From Paenibacillus chitinolyticus NBRC 15660 (GTDB lineage: Bacteria; Bacillota; Bacilli; Paenibacillales; NBRC-103111), in assembly GCF_000739915.1 (NCBI RefSeq), contig NZ_BBJT01000014.1:62001-126000 (forward strand): a DNA stretch of 64,000 bases, read 5' to 3'. The notes beneath the pieces were generated by a model. That model ran no database searches and had not been told where the DNA came from. It saw only the letters and a program-made list of their open reading frames with translations. Made by a program: the position numbers and the translations under genes. Below, in pieces: positions 18,431 through 26,912 of the stretch. The stretch's first letter is position 1, and every line of letters begins with the position of its first letter.

Positions 18431-18702
18431 CTTATATCCCCAATAATCGAAGTTGTTGGCTTAACCGAAGCAGACAGGGCGTTGTTTCCAAGGAGCCTGT
18501 CCCCTTCTTCCTTATTGTACCAAATGCAAGAGCCGCTGTGGGACATTCCCCTATGCTCAGCATCTCTTTTGTAAGACACGGGTAAAATGTGCCCGTGACT
18601 TCTCCCGGCGCGTAATGGAGAGCGGCATGACGGAAATCACCGTGTGCGGTCGGCAGCGCTCTCTATGACCGGCGGTCCGGGCCCGGATGTTTCTTCACAT
18701 GC

Positions 18703-18741
18703 AAAAAAAGCCTGGCGATACCCAGTATCGTCAGGCTTTTT
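18703..18741 (-). terminator. bidirectional terminator after the purine permease
   Basis: GCCTGGCGATAC/GTATCGTCAGGC is flanked by A7 and T5. It ends minus-strand transcripts from the permease about 185 nt upstream. The gap 18742-18925 also holds a strong hairpin (about 18792-18823, GCAGCC/GGCTGC) and no gene. I see nothing else in 18431-18702. Confidence 0.85.
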
Positions 18742-18925
18742 GGGCGTGATTTATCGATGCGGCGCGTTCCCGAAAGCCGGGTCCGCAAGCGTGAAGCAGC
18801 CGTATTCCGTGGCTGCCTCACGTCATTCACGTCATAGCAGGCCACCCCCACACACCGGAAGCTGCGCACAATGCGGATTCCCTGTTTCGCGATGCGGGCT
18901 CCCTCCCGCAGGGTCTCTCCCCTGT

Positions 18926-20212
18926 TTAATGCACGAACACGGCGGAAGCCACAAAGTTCAGGACAAAGAGCCCGGCAATCGCGTACAGCAGAGGCGAGCA
19001 TTTCCTCCATTGGCCGATGGCCACCTTCGTGAGGGGATACGCGATGAAGCCGAAAGCGAGACCGTCGGCGATGCTGGACGTCAGCGGAATGCACACCACG
19101 ATCAGAAACGCGGGCAAATATTCCGAGAAATCGTTGAACGGAATGTCCTTCACGCTCATCATCATCAGCGCTCCGATAATAATGAGCACCGGCGCGACAG
19201 CATTGCCGGGAATGAGCCCGATGACGGGCAGCGCCAAGGCGGAGAGCAGGAACAGAACCGCCGTTACGAGCGGAGGGATGCCTGTCCGGCCGCCTTCGGA
19301 AATGCCGGAGGTGCTTTCGGCGGAAGCGATGGTCGGACTGGTCCCGAAGAAGCCGGATACGATCGTGGACACCGCCACGACCCGGTAAGCCTTCGGGAAC
19401 TTTTCCTTGTCCGGCAGCATGCCGCTGAGCAGACCCATATTCTCGAAAAGGACAATCATCGTCATGGAAAAGACCGCGATCCAGAACGGAATCTGCATGA
19501 CGCTGAAATCGGCGGCTCCCAGGACTTGCCCGTAAGCCTTCAGATCGACCGCTTTGTCGGCGAGATCTCCCTTGCCCGCAAGTCCGAGCGTCAGAACGCT
19601 GGTAAATCCGATTCCGATGAGCAAGCTTCCTTTTATGTTGCGGACAAACAGCATGAACGTAACTGCCAGTCCGATAAGCGTCGCCAGCGTGACCGGACTC
19701 GTAAAACTGCCGAGCGCCACGTAGTTGACGGAATCGGGCTGAATGATATGGCCTTTCTGCAGGCCGATAAACGTAAGCATGAGGCCGATTCCCGCGGTAA
19801 TCCCATGCTTCAGCGACACGGGTACCGCCGATAAAATTTTGCTACCGAACGACGACATGCTCGCAAGCAGGAAAATGACACCCGACACGACGACAACCGC
19901 AAGCGCCTGCTGCCAGGAAAGTCCCAGCGACTGGACGATCGTGTAGGTAAAGAACGCGTTCAGCCCCATGCCGGGGATGACAATAATGGGCGCGTTCGCC
20001 CACAGGGCCATCATCAGACAGCCGATAATAGTCGCCGCAATGGTGGCAAGCACTCCTGCGCTCAGCGGCATTCCCGTATCCTGCAGGATAAGGGGATTGA
20101 CGAGCATAATGTACGCGCTCGTAAAGAACGAGGTGAGGCCTGCCATCAGTTCTCTTTTCCACGTCGTCTCGTGGGCTTCTATTTGAAAATACCGGTTAAG
20201 ACCCCGAATCAC
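18926..20212 (-). CDS. NCS2 purine permease, AzgA type (PbuG/PbuO-like)
   Basis: A membrane transporter for hypoxanthine, guanine or adenine. The frame opens with TTG at 20242, but GGAGGA lies seven bases before a GTG at 20212, so I choose GTG (428 residues). Typical AzgA features are the N-terminal YFQIEAHETTWKRELMAGLTS region without a helix, about 12-14 segments, and the substrate-site motifs FFGTSPTIASAESTSG and PGMGLNAFF. It lies 50 nt downstream of an adenosine-type deaminase on the same strand, which suggests purine capture, with both genes under a DeoR-box promoter. The exact base is not predictable. Confidence 0.88.
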   Translation of the reverse strand: MIRGLNRYFQIEAHETTWKRELMAGLTSFFTSAYIMLVNPLILQDTGMPLSAGVLATIAATIIGCLMMALWANAPIIVIPGMGLNAFFTYTIVQSLGLSWQQALAVVVVSGVIFLLASMSSFGSKILSAVPVSLKHGITAGIGLMLTFIGLQKGHIIQPDSVNYVALGSFTSPVTLATLIGLAVTFMLFVRNIKGSLLIGIGFTSVLTLGLAGKGDLADKAVDLKAYGQVLGAADFSVMQIPFWIAVFSMTMIVLFENMGLLSGMLPDKEKFPKAYRVVAVSTIVSGFFGTSPTIASAESTSGISEGGRTGIPPLVTAVLFLLSALALPVIGLIPGNAVAPVLIIIGALMMMSVKDIPFNDFSEYLPAFLIVVCIPLTSSIADGLAFGFIAYPLTKVAIGQWRKCSPLLYAIAGLFVLNFVASAVFVH

Positions 20213-20262
20213 TTTTATTCCTCCACTCTGCCCGTCAGCCAACCGCAGTCCGCGCAGCGGAT

Positions 20263-21576
20263 TTATTGCAGCTCAGCCTGCAGACGGTTGGCCTCCGCCA
20301 AGATTTTTTCTTCGTCGATCGTCAGGCAGCTTCCGTCGCGGACAACGGCTGCTCCGCCGACATACACATCGCATACGTCACGTCCGCTGGCGGCGTAGAG
20401 CAAATGCGAAAACGCCTGTTCCAGCGGCTGAAGATGAGGCTTGTCGGATGGATCGATCGTGATGAAATCCGCCTTCTTCCCCGCCTCCAGCGAGCCCGTA
20501 TGGCCCATGCCGATAACTTCGGCTCCGACACGTGTAGCCAGAGCCAGCACCGTTTCGGCGGGAAGCTTGCTCGCGTCTTTGTAGATCCCTTTCTGCAGCA
20601 GGGCCGCGGTCCTCATCTCCTCGAACATATCGAGGTTGTTGTTGGATGCGGTGCTGTCCGTGGCGATGCCGACCTTGACTCCCGCTTCCAGAAGCGCGGC
20701 AACGTCCGCCACTCCCGATCCCAGCTTCAAGTTGCTGATGGGATTATGAGCCACGCGCACATCATACTGATGAAGAATCGCACGCTCTTCCTCGTTAAGC
20801 ACGACACCGTGGGCCATCACCGTCGGCTGATCCAACACGCCGAGTCGACGGAGGTGCTCCACGGGACGCACGCCGTAGCGGCTCTCGATGTCGCGGATCT
20901 CCAGATCCGTCTCCGATACGTGGATATGCACCATCAGACCGTTCTCGGCCGCGACCCGTGCGCTTTCCTCCAGCGCCGCGGGTGTGCAGGCATACGGGCT
21001 GTGGGGCGCAACCATCGTCGTCAGACGTCCGTCCGCGAACGTGCGGAACTGTTTCGCGAACCGTTCCGCGCTAGCGATGTTGTCCCGCTGCTGCCGCTCC
21101 GTGCCCAAGCTGAAAATCGTATGCGAGAACGCGCCGCGGATTCCCGTATCGGCAATTTCCTGCATGATGCCGCCCAGGTCGATTCCGTTCGGATTAAACA
21201 TATCCGAGAAAGTCGTCGTGCCCGACTTCAACATCTCCAGAATGCCGAGCCGGGTGCTGACGGACGCGATCTCCGGCGTAAACCTGGCTTCCATCGGCCA
21301 AATCTTCGTCTCCAGCCACGGCTTCAGCAGCATATCGTCGCCGATCCCCCGCAGGATGGTCATCACGATATGGGAGTGGACATTGACGAGGCCGGGCATA
21401 ACCCATTTACCGCCGAGATCGACGACCCGGTCCGCCGCGGCCAGCCGCTGTACGGAATGATCGCCGATGTAACTGATCGCGTCGCCGCTGACGACCATCA
21501 TTCCGCTTTTGTACTGCCGGCTGCTTTCATCCATCGTAAAAAAGTGACCGTTCACATAGGCTGTATTCAAAACCAT
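20263..21576 (-). CDS. amidohydrolase, MTA/SAH or adenosine-type deaminase
   Basis: An amidohydrolase-superfamily deaminase of the MtaD/AtzA/TrzA branch. Metal ligands are His67 and His69 (NVHSH), His219 region (MVHIHVSET), a later His (MAHGV) and Asp in IATDSTASNN. Members deaminate methylthioadenosine, S-adenosylhomocysteine, adenosine or guanine. The start is uncertain: ATG 21576 touches GGAGAG, whereas a TTG two codons later has six-base spacing. It shares an operon with the purine permease and has the same box-over-promoter layout as the deoC operon. That favours a purine nucleoside or base substrate. Confidence 0.8.
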   Translation of the reverse strand: MVLNTAYVNGHFFTMDESSRQYKSGMMVVSGDAISYIGDHSVQRLAAADRVVDLGGKWVMPGLVNVHSHIVMTILRGIGDDMLLKPWLETKIWPMEARFTPEIASVSTRLGILEMLKSGTTTFSDMFNPNGIDLGGIMQEIADTGIRGAFSHTIFSLGTERQQRDNIASAERFAKQFRTFADGRLTTMVAPHSPYACTPAALEESARVAAENGLMVHIHVSETDLEIRDIESRYGVRPVEHLRRLGVLDQPTVMAHGVVLNEEERAILHQYDVRVAHNPISNLKLGSGVADVAALLEAGVKVGIATDSTASNNNLDMFEEMRTAALLQKGIYKDASKLPAETVLALATRVGAEVIGMGHTGSLEAGKKADFITIDPSDKPHLQPLEQAFSHLLYAASGRDVCDVYVGGAAVVRDGSCLTIDEEKILAEANRLQAELQ

Positions 21577-21667
21577 CTCTCCAGACTTGTCTAAGTTGTA
21601 GAAAAAGGTAAGGCATGAAACCCGCTGTCAGGGGCTAGTATTTGTGAATCCGAAATACATTACACCT

Positions 21668-21697
21668 ATTATAGGTATGACATGAACATATGTAAAT
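21668..21697 (-). promoter_or_regulatory. promoter with DeoR-type box for the deaminase-permease operon
   Basis: On the minus strand TTTACA (21691-21696) and TATAAT (21668-21673) are spaced 17 bp. TGAACATATGTAAAT on the plus strand (21683-21697) matches box 1 of the deoC promoter at 14 of 15 bases and sits in the same place over the -35 box. Confidence 0.75.
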
Positions 21698-21781
21698 ATT
21701 AATTTGAAATTTATTTTAAGTCTGTCTATTTTATTTTATGCCATCCTTCTTGCCGATCGTTCCACTCGTTTATCCAGACGC

Positions 21782-21818
21782 AAAAAAGAACCCTGGACGG
21801 CAAGATCCAGGATTCCTT
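21782..21818 (-). terminator. terminator of the deoR-punA operon
   Basis: On the minus strand GAATCCTGGA/TCCAGGGTTC, with one G-T pair, is followed by six T, about 30 bases after the punA stop codon. Confidence 0.85.
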
Positions 21819-21849
21819 GAGGGTACCGGCCGGAACGGCCGGACTGCCG

Positions 21850-22683
21850 CTACAGGTCGCTGCGGCCGACGATGCCTTTGATCAACGCCACGAAGTTAGC
21901 GCGCACCATCTCGGTCGTCTCCATGACTTCCGCATGGGAAAGAGGCTGTTCCAGGATGCCCGCGGCCATGTTGGAAATGCAGGAGATGCCCAGCACTTCA
22001 AGCCCCGCATAGCTCGCGGCGATTGCCTCCGGCACGGTGGACATGCCTACCGCGTCTCCACCGAGCGCCCGCACCATGCGGATCTCGGCCGGCGTTTCGT
22101 ACGAAGGGCCCGTGAGGCCCGCGTACACGCCTTCTTTCAGGCTCATGTTCAGCGAGCCGGCTGTTTCGCGCGCCGCTTCGCGCAGCCTTTTCGAGTAAGC
22201 CTCCGACATATCGGGAAAACGCGGACCGAGCTCCGCGTCATTAGGTCCGATCAGCGGATTGGACGCCATCAGGTTGATGTGATCGGAGATCAGCATCAGA
22301 TCCCCCGGCTCCAAGCTTACGTCGACCCCGCCCGCGGCATTCGTCAGAAGAAGCGTCTTCACCCCGAGCCGCTTCATGACGAAAACGGGAAAGACGACCT
22401 TATTCATGGCGTATCCTTCGTAATAGTGAAAGCGTCCCTGCATGGCGACAACCGGTTTGCCTTGCAGCATTCCGCATACGAGCCGGCCGGCATGTCCCTC
22501 AACCGTCGATACCGGGAAGCCGGGAATCTCGTGATAAGGAATCACGACCGGATTCTCGATTTCATCGGCGAGAACGCCGAGGCCCGAACCGAGAATAAGG
22601 CCGACCTGCGGCGTATAGGACAGCTTGTCCTTAATATAGGCGGCCGCCTGCGATACGTGGTTAGTCTGTGTTGTCTGTGTCAT
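21850..22683 (-). CDS. punA: purine-nucleoside phosphorylase I, trimeric type
   Basis: A 277-residue enzyme that cleaves inosine and guanosine with phosphate. Family motifs are present: GLILGSGLGVLADEI at the N-terminus, GRFHYYEGY, TNAAGGV, GPSYETPAEIRM and VGMSTVPE. The frame extends further upstream, but ATG 22683 is the natural family start. It follows deoR by 76 nt on the same strand and shares a terminator, so it is probably made from the deoR promoter. Together with DeoD this gives two phosphorylases with different purine preference. Confidence 0.93.
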   Translation of the reverse strand: MTQTTQTNHVSQAAAYIKDKLSYTPQVGLILGSGLGVLADEIENPVVIPYHEIPGFPVSTVEGHAGRLVCGMLQGKPVVAMQGRFHYYEGYAMNKVVFPVFVMKRLGVKTLLLTNAAGGVDVSLEPGDLMLISDHINLMASNPLIGPNDAELGPRFPDMSEAYSKRLREAARETAGSLNMSLKEGVYAGLTGPSYETPAEIRMVRALGGDAVGMSTVPEAIAASYAGLEVLGISCISNMAAGILEQPLSHAEVMETTEMVRANFVALIKGIVGRSDL

Positions 22684-22759
22684 TTCGTGAAGTCCCCCTG
22701 GTTTGGTGCGGTACAAGACAGCCCGGCCGGGGCGCGCCGCGTATTGTGCCGGCCCGCCG

Positions 22760-23725
22760 TCAGGCTGTTGCCGTCTGCCCCCCGTCATGTTTGGCGATGA
22801 GCGCTTTGGCCGTCATCTGGTCGGTGATGAGCGTATTCGCATAGCCGCCGCGAAGAGCGCCGTAAATGGCGTTTACCTTTCTCATTCCGCCGGCTACGAG
22901 AATCGCCTGTTCTTTCTCCTTTAAATCTTCCAGTTCGATTCCGATGGTGCGGTCGTTCAGGCTGGTATGGCAGATCTGTCCTTTATCGTCGAAATAACGG
23001 GAACAAATGTCGCCCACGGCTCTGCTCTGAATGACTTCCAAATCTTCCTCGGTCATGTAATTGGACTGGATCAGCACCGATTCGGCATCCGGCAGCCCAA
23101 CCGTAAAGATCGCGATATTGGCCAGCTTTCCGAGATCCAGTACGCGGCGGATATGCCGGTCGGACTGAATCGCCTGCTTGACCAGACTATGATCGACGAT
23201 AGCCGGGAGATAGAGGAAATACGGCGTAACATGAAACGCCCGGCTGAACAGATAGATGATTTCGGACGGGGAGATCGTGATGTCCGCATGGCTTACGCCC
23301 CCGTTCAACTGCACGACGCGGGAATCCGTCAGCCCCTTCTGCTGGAGGTTCGCCGCCACCTGGTACATCGTGGTTCCCCACGAAGCCCCGATAATATCTT
23401 TGTCTTTTACCGTGGTCATCAAGTAGTGCGCAGCCGCTTCGCCGATAAATTTCTTGACGATTTCGTCGTCATAAGTCGGCACGAAGGCAACGACCGCTTT
23501 TTTCAAATGGAACTTCTCCCGTAAAGTACCCGCAAGAGCTTCGCAATCTTCCGAAGGGTCCGCGATGTGAATCTTCACGATTCCTTCTGTCTTGGCCTGC
23601 TGCAGCAGACGCGACACGGTCGGACGGGATAAGCCGAGCATTTGCGCAATCTGGTTCTGATTATAGTCGAGCTGGTAGTATAATTTGGCTACCTCGATAA
23701 TCTTTCTGAGCTTTTCATCTTCCAT
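22760..23725 (-). CDS. deoR: SorC-family deoxyribonucleoside regulator
   Basis: A 321-residue SorC-family repressor, very similar in layout to Bacillus subtilis DeoR. A helix-turn-helix at about residues 18-42 (NQNQIAQMLGLSRPTVSRLLQQAK) is followed by a sugar-phosphate-binding domain with GASWGTTMYQ, NDRTIGIELEDL and LVAGGMRKV. ATG 23725 is chosen over an upstream GTG because AGGCAGGG lies between them. The inducer in Bacillus is deoxyribose-5-phosphate. A DeoR-type palindrome just upstream suggests autoregulation, and related boxes at 14.6 and 21.7 kb define a local regulon. Confidence 0.93.
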   Translation of the reverse strand: MEDEKLRKIIEVAKLYYQLDYNQNQIAQMLGLSRPTVSRLLQQAKTEGIVKIHIADPSEDCEALAGTLREKFHLKKAVVAFVPTYDDEIVKKFIGEAAAHYLMTTVKDKDIIGASWGTTMYQVAANLQQKGLTDSRVVQLNGGVSHADITISPSEIIYLFSRAFHVTPYFLYLPAIVDHSLVKQAIQSDRHIRRVLDLGKLANIAIFTVGLPDAESVLIQSNYMTEEDLEVIQSRAVGDICSRYFDDKGQICHTSLNDRTIGIELEDLKEKEQAILVAGGMRKVNAIYGALRGGYANTLITDQMTAKALIAKHDGGQTATA

Positions 23726-23746
23726 CGGAGCTTTTCCCTGCCTCAC

Positions 23747-23767
23747 ATCATGAAATTATGTTCAATA
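23747..23767 (-). promoter_or_regulatory. DeoR-type operator upstream of deoR
   Basis: On the minus strand ATTGAACATAATTTCAT closely follows the recalled Bacillus operator ATTGAACAAAATTTCAAT. It shares TGAACATAATTT with box 2 of the deoC promoter. A clear -35/-10 pair was not found here. Confidence 0.7.
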
Positions 23768-23843
23768 TAAAAGTGACATCATTTCATTTCCTGAGTATAA
23801 AACATCCTTTTATGAAAATCAATCCAATCCAAGGCGGAAATGA

Positions 23844-24095
23844 ATGAAGATGAGCGTGAATTCAATAAGCACTTCTCTTCATTATACCATTTTTGAGAGC
23901 GTTTACGGCGGCGACCGTTCACAAATTGACAAACTATGTTCGCTATCCCTCTATATGTTGCCCCAAAATGCCATGATGAAGGATAAGAAAGTGTTCGATT
24001 CCGGCTTCACGCTTTACGATGTCGTAGAAAAAGCCTTGATCAAGCTGGGAACCGTTAATCCGAAGGTCGAAGGACGTATCGTCGAAGTAAAATAA
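23844..24095 (+). CDS. small protein of unknown function, 83 residues
   Basis: Not recognised. The ORF starts ATGAAGATG behind AAGGCGG and ends shortly before a strong terminator, divergent from deoR. It is soluble in composition, with no signal peptide or membrane segment. The central part (about 30-75) is mixed helix/strand and ends in a VEGRIVEVK strand. The intact frame, acceptable ribosome site and own terminator support a real gene. A link to DeoR is possible through the shared 119-nt intergenic region but is not shown. Confidence 0.55.
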   Translation: MKMSVNSISTSLHYTIFESVYGGDRSQIDKLCSLSLYMLPQNAMMKDKKVFDSGFTLYDVVEKALIKLGTVNPKVEGRIVEVK

Positions 24096-24141
24096 GAGCG
24101 GCACGCTTCCCGTACCGGTTAGCGGTTTGCTCAAAAAAACG

Positions 24142-24184
24142 AAAAGACCCGCAGAATATCCCGTCTGCGGGCCTTTCTTTTTTT
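24142..24184. terminator. bidirectional terminator
   Basis: AGACCCGCAGA/TCTGCGGGCCT separates two convergent genes. An eight-T run follows on the plus strand and an A-rich run precedes it for minus-strand transcripts. Confidence 0.85.
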
Positions 24185-24189
24185 ACCGG

Positions 24190-24594
24190 TCAGATCCCTT
24201 TCGTATCCCTCAGTTCGATGATCGTCCCTTCAGGCGCCGTCAGCTTGCACAGCTTTCCGTTTTCTACCGTATAAATTTCCTCACCGTTTTTGAGCCTGAA
24301 CTCAGTTCCCGATTCCTTTAAGCGGCGGACCTCTTCTTCAAGATCCTCCACCCATAAACAAAAATGAACGATTCCACGCGAACTCGTATTCACCGGCTGA
24401 AGCTCTTCACCGGCTTTGCCGGTTTGCAGCTCGATATAGAACTCGCCGAGCCGCAGCCAGGAATTATAAGCCCGTGTATGAAAACCGGGCGTTTCCTGCA
24501 CAACCTCGAAGCCGAGCGCATCCCGGTAAAAAACCAGCGATTGTTCATAACAATCCGTTTGAATGCAGATGTGGTGGATAACTTTTGCGGACAT
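24190..24594 (-). CDS. VOC/glyoxalase-family protein
   Basis: A 134-residue single-module VOC protein. ATG 24594 is chosen because AAGGAGA lies upstream; the frame itself runs to 24714. Likely metal ligands are His in VIHHICIQT, Glu in FYIELQTG, His in GIVHFCLWV and Glu near the end in GTIIELRD. This is the usual glyoxalase I/fosfomycin-resistance-like arrangement. It lies 167 nt downstream of a small monooxygenase gene. The substrate cannot be named, and a glyoxalase or detoxification role is only a family-level guess. Confidence 0.75.
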   Translation of the reverse strand: MSAKVIHHICIQTDCYEQSLVFYRDALGFEVVQETPGFHTRAYNSWLRLGEFYIELQTGKAGEELQPVNTSSRGIVHFCLWVEDLEEEVRRLKESGTEFRLKNGEEIYTVENGKLCKLTAPEGTIIELRDTKGI

Positions 24595-24761
24595 AACGCA
24601 ATTCTCCTTTGCGGCCTGCTTATGAAATGTGTGTATGTGTACAGGCTGTGCACAAACTCGATGATAATCCATCTTCAGGAGAGCCGCAATGTTTATCCCC
24701 GGTAAAAGAAACAAACCGCCGGTCTGTAAGCCGCAAGCGACAGCTTGTTTTGCACCATCTT

Positions 24762-25058
24762 CTACACCTTTACCGCCTCGGCCGCATACACTTTCACATC
24801 GAGCGGAGCGGCAAGAAATTCGCCGGCTTTGCCGGTGAAAGCCGTAAAATGAGCGCTGGAATTGTGGCTGGTCACAGCCTGCTGATCTTTCCAGACTTCC
24901 ACCATCGTGTAGGCATGCTCCTTCTCCGCATGTTTGTACAGATCATACGAAACGTTGCCGCTCTCGCCTCTCGAAGCTTCCACGAGCGGAAGAATCTCTT
25001 TCAGAAACGCATCGTCTTTGCCCGGCTGCAGCCGCATGGCCGCGTGAATAATAATCAT
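24762..25058 (-). CDS. antibiotic-biosynthesis-type monooxygenase (ABM) domain protein
   Basis: A 98-residue dimeric alpha+beta barrel protein of the ABM family (YgiN/quinol monooxygenase-like). It has the typical N-terminal strand MIIIHAAMRLQPGK and central YTMVEVWKDQQAVTSHNSS, where Trp and His often line the pocket. Relatives oxidise quinols or aromatic intermediates without a cofactor. AAGGAGG lies about 10 bases before ATG 25058. It is placed between a VOC protein and an HpaB-type flavin monooxygenase. Aromatic or quinone metabolism is a plausible common theme, but a terminator separates it from hpaB. Confidence 0.8.
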   Translation of the reverse strand: MIIIHAAMRLQPGKDDAFLKEILPLVEASRGESGNVSYDLYKHAEKEHAYTMVEVWKDQQAVTSHNSSAHFTAFTGKAGEFLAAPLDVKVYAAEAVKV

Positions 25059-25200
25059 GACATGTTAGCCTCCTTTTATAGTAGACAGCCTCTTCCCGCA
25101 GGGGGATCTCTTGTATGTTTTCCCAACATTAGCCTCATTAATTACTTCGATAATAAAATGTTGACCTATAAATAATATAAAAGAAAAAAGACCGGAAAGC

Positions 25201-25229
25201 AAAAAAAGCCCCGGCCCGGGCCGAAACTT
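25201..25229 (-). terminator. terminator of the HpaB gene
   Basis: On the minus strand AGTTTCGGC/GCCGGGGCT pairs at nine positions (three G-T) around CCGG and is followed by seven T. It lies just past the hpaB stop codon. Confidence 0.75.
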
Positions 25230-25251
25230 TTTCAACTTTTACCGTCAAAAC

Positions 25252-26724
25252 TTAACCCAATCCCTTTCCGTCTTTTCCCGACAAGAAATCTTGGACCCGG
25301 CGTCCTAACGTTTCCCGCTCTTTATAGGTGTTGTACAATCGTCCGTCTACAACCGCAGCGTTTCCGAAGAAAAAGCGCTCGTAAACCGCCTGCCTGCCGC
25401 CGAACGCACTGACGCTAAGCTCCCACGCAAGCCGGGATAATTTCACGTTTTCTTCGGCGCTCAGATCAATCCCCTTCAAGTAAAGGTTCAACTGCCCGCC
25501 GATCTCGGTGCCGAAATCCGCTTCGTCCGGAATCATGATCAGCCCGCTGGCTCCGATCAACTGGATGATTTCCAAAAACCGCGGATACACTTTCGGAAAA
25601 TAGGAGTTGGCCGCAAGAAGCGGCTTCGGGTCGGGCAGCATACTTCCCCATTTGTCCCGGGACGCCCCTTTTTCCGCCGCAATCTGGAACGCCTTGAGCG
25701 TCTCCAAAGCCACGATAACCTCCGTTACTTTCTCGGTTACATGGCCGTAGCTGTCGAGGCCTCCTACTTCGACCATTCTTTCGAGAGTACCCAGAATGAA
25801 TTCCGTTTTGGCGATGTTTTTGCACATGATCTGCATACCTGCGTGGGTATGGAACCGGCTTTCGTCCACAAGCTGCCAGGCCATCCTTTCGTTCCCGCAT
25901 ATAAATACACGGTCCCACGGCACGAGCGCATCTTCGAAAAGGACCAGCGTATCCATTTCCTCAAATCGGGAGCTCAAAGGGTAGTTGTAGGCCGATTCGC
26001 CCCCGACGAAGCTCTCCCTGCATATGAAGCTCACGCCGGCCAGATTGCTCGGCACCGCAAAAGCGAATGCGTACGGACTGTCCTCGCCGCCCCCGTACGG
26101 AAAAGGGGCCGGAAAAACGAGGATTTCATCCGACGTCGCCCCTTGCGTATCCAGCAAGAACGCGCCCCGGACCACGATCCCGTCTTTATTCTTCTCGACC
26201 ACCCGGGCGGCGGCGTCTTCCTCGAAGGTCCGCAGAAAAGCGGGCATTCTCGCCGCTTTCGGCTGAATGAATACGTGTGAGAGCGTCACGTCGTTTTCCC
26301 GGCAGTATTCGTAATACCGCCTCAAGTTATCCGCGTATTCGGGAGTTTCCTTCTCGATCAGACCCGCCGCTGCGGCGAAAGCCATTATGGCCGTGTTCAT
26401 ATAATCGGGAGCACGCCCCAGGAAACCGTGATGGGCCGATGCCCACGCCTGCATCATCTGCCTGCGCAGCGCAAGATCTTTCTTCGTCTTCGGCTGCAGG
26501 AAGGACAATCCGACCGGGTCCCCTGTCGAAGGTGAAGCATACGTCATTTTCGCTTGCCATTCCTCCGCCTGCTGCATATCATACATGGAGGCTTGAGTCG
26601 CCATTAATCCCTTGAAAGCTTGATGCTCCGAAATCAATCCCCGCACCCGTTCTCCCGCAATCCAGACGTCGGGAAGATGCCGGTTAATCCGTTCTATATA
26701 GTCGCTGCCGTTTTTAACGGGCAT
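25252..26724 (-). CDS. hpaB: 4-hydroxyphenylacetate 3-monooxygenase, oxygenase component
   Basis: A 490-residue FADH2-dependent aromatic hydroxylase of the HpaB/YoaI family, which adds a second hydroxyl ortho to a phenol. It has the acyl-CoA-dehydrogenase-like fold with DPVGLSFLQPKTKKDL, the substrate-loop region FEDALVPWDRVFICGN, HTHAGMQIMCKNIAKTEFILG, and a C-terminal GGRQAVYERFFFG. The enzyme needs a flavin reductase partner (HpaC), and none is encoded nearby, so it must use one from elsewhere. ATG 26724 has GGAGGCG upstream. It is monocistronic between two terminators. The exact phenol is unknown. Confidence 0.9.
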   Translation of the reverse strand: MPVKNGSDYIERINRHLPDVWIAGERVRGLISEHQAFKGLMATQASMYDMQQAEEWQAKMTYASPSTGDPVGLSFLQPKTKKDLALRRQMMQAWASAHHGFLGRAPDYMNTAIMAFAAAAGLIEKETPEYADNLRRYYEYCRENDVTLSHVFIQPKAARMPAFLRTFEEDAAARVVEKNKDGIVVRGAFLLDTQGATSDEILVFPAPFPYGGGEDSPYAFAFAVPSNLAGVSFICRESFVGGESAYNYPLSSRFEEMDTLVLFEDALVPWDRVFICGNERMAWQLVDESRFHTHAGMQIMCKNIAKTEFILGTLERMVEVGGLDSYGHVTEKVTEVIVALETLKAFQIAAEKGASRDKWGSMLPDPKPLLAANSYFPKVYPRFLEIIQLIGASGLIMIPDEADFGTEIGGQLNLYLKGIDLSAEENVKLSRLAWELSVSAFGGRQAVYERFFFGNAAVVDGRLYNTYKERETLGRRVQDFLSGKDGKGLG

Positions 26725-26862
26725 TAGAATCGCCTCCTCGCTCTATGGTTACTGTATTCGGGCGAAGGCGGGTTGGTATAAACGGACACCTAATAGGCGG
26801 GTAATCGGCGCGATTTCCCATCCTCAGACGAACCTGGGGGACAAACCTTATTCCTCTAGACG

Positions 26863-26900
26863 AAAAAGGCTCCCGGTTCCTCACGGAACCGAAAGCCTTT
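26863..26900 (-). terminator. terminator of the kinase-regulator gene
   Basis: AAAGGCTTTCGGTTCC/GGAACCGGGAGCCTTT, with a GTGA loop and a T5 run on the minus strand, lies 12 bases after the stop codon. Confidence 0.9.
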
Positions 26901-26912
26901 CCCGATACGGCT

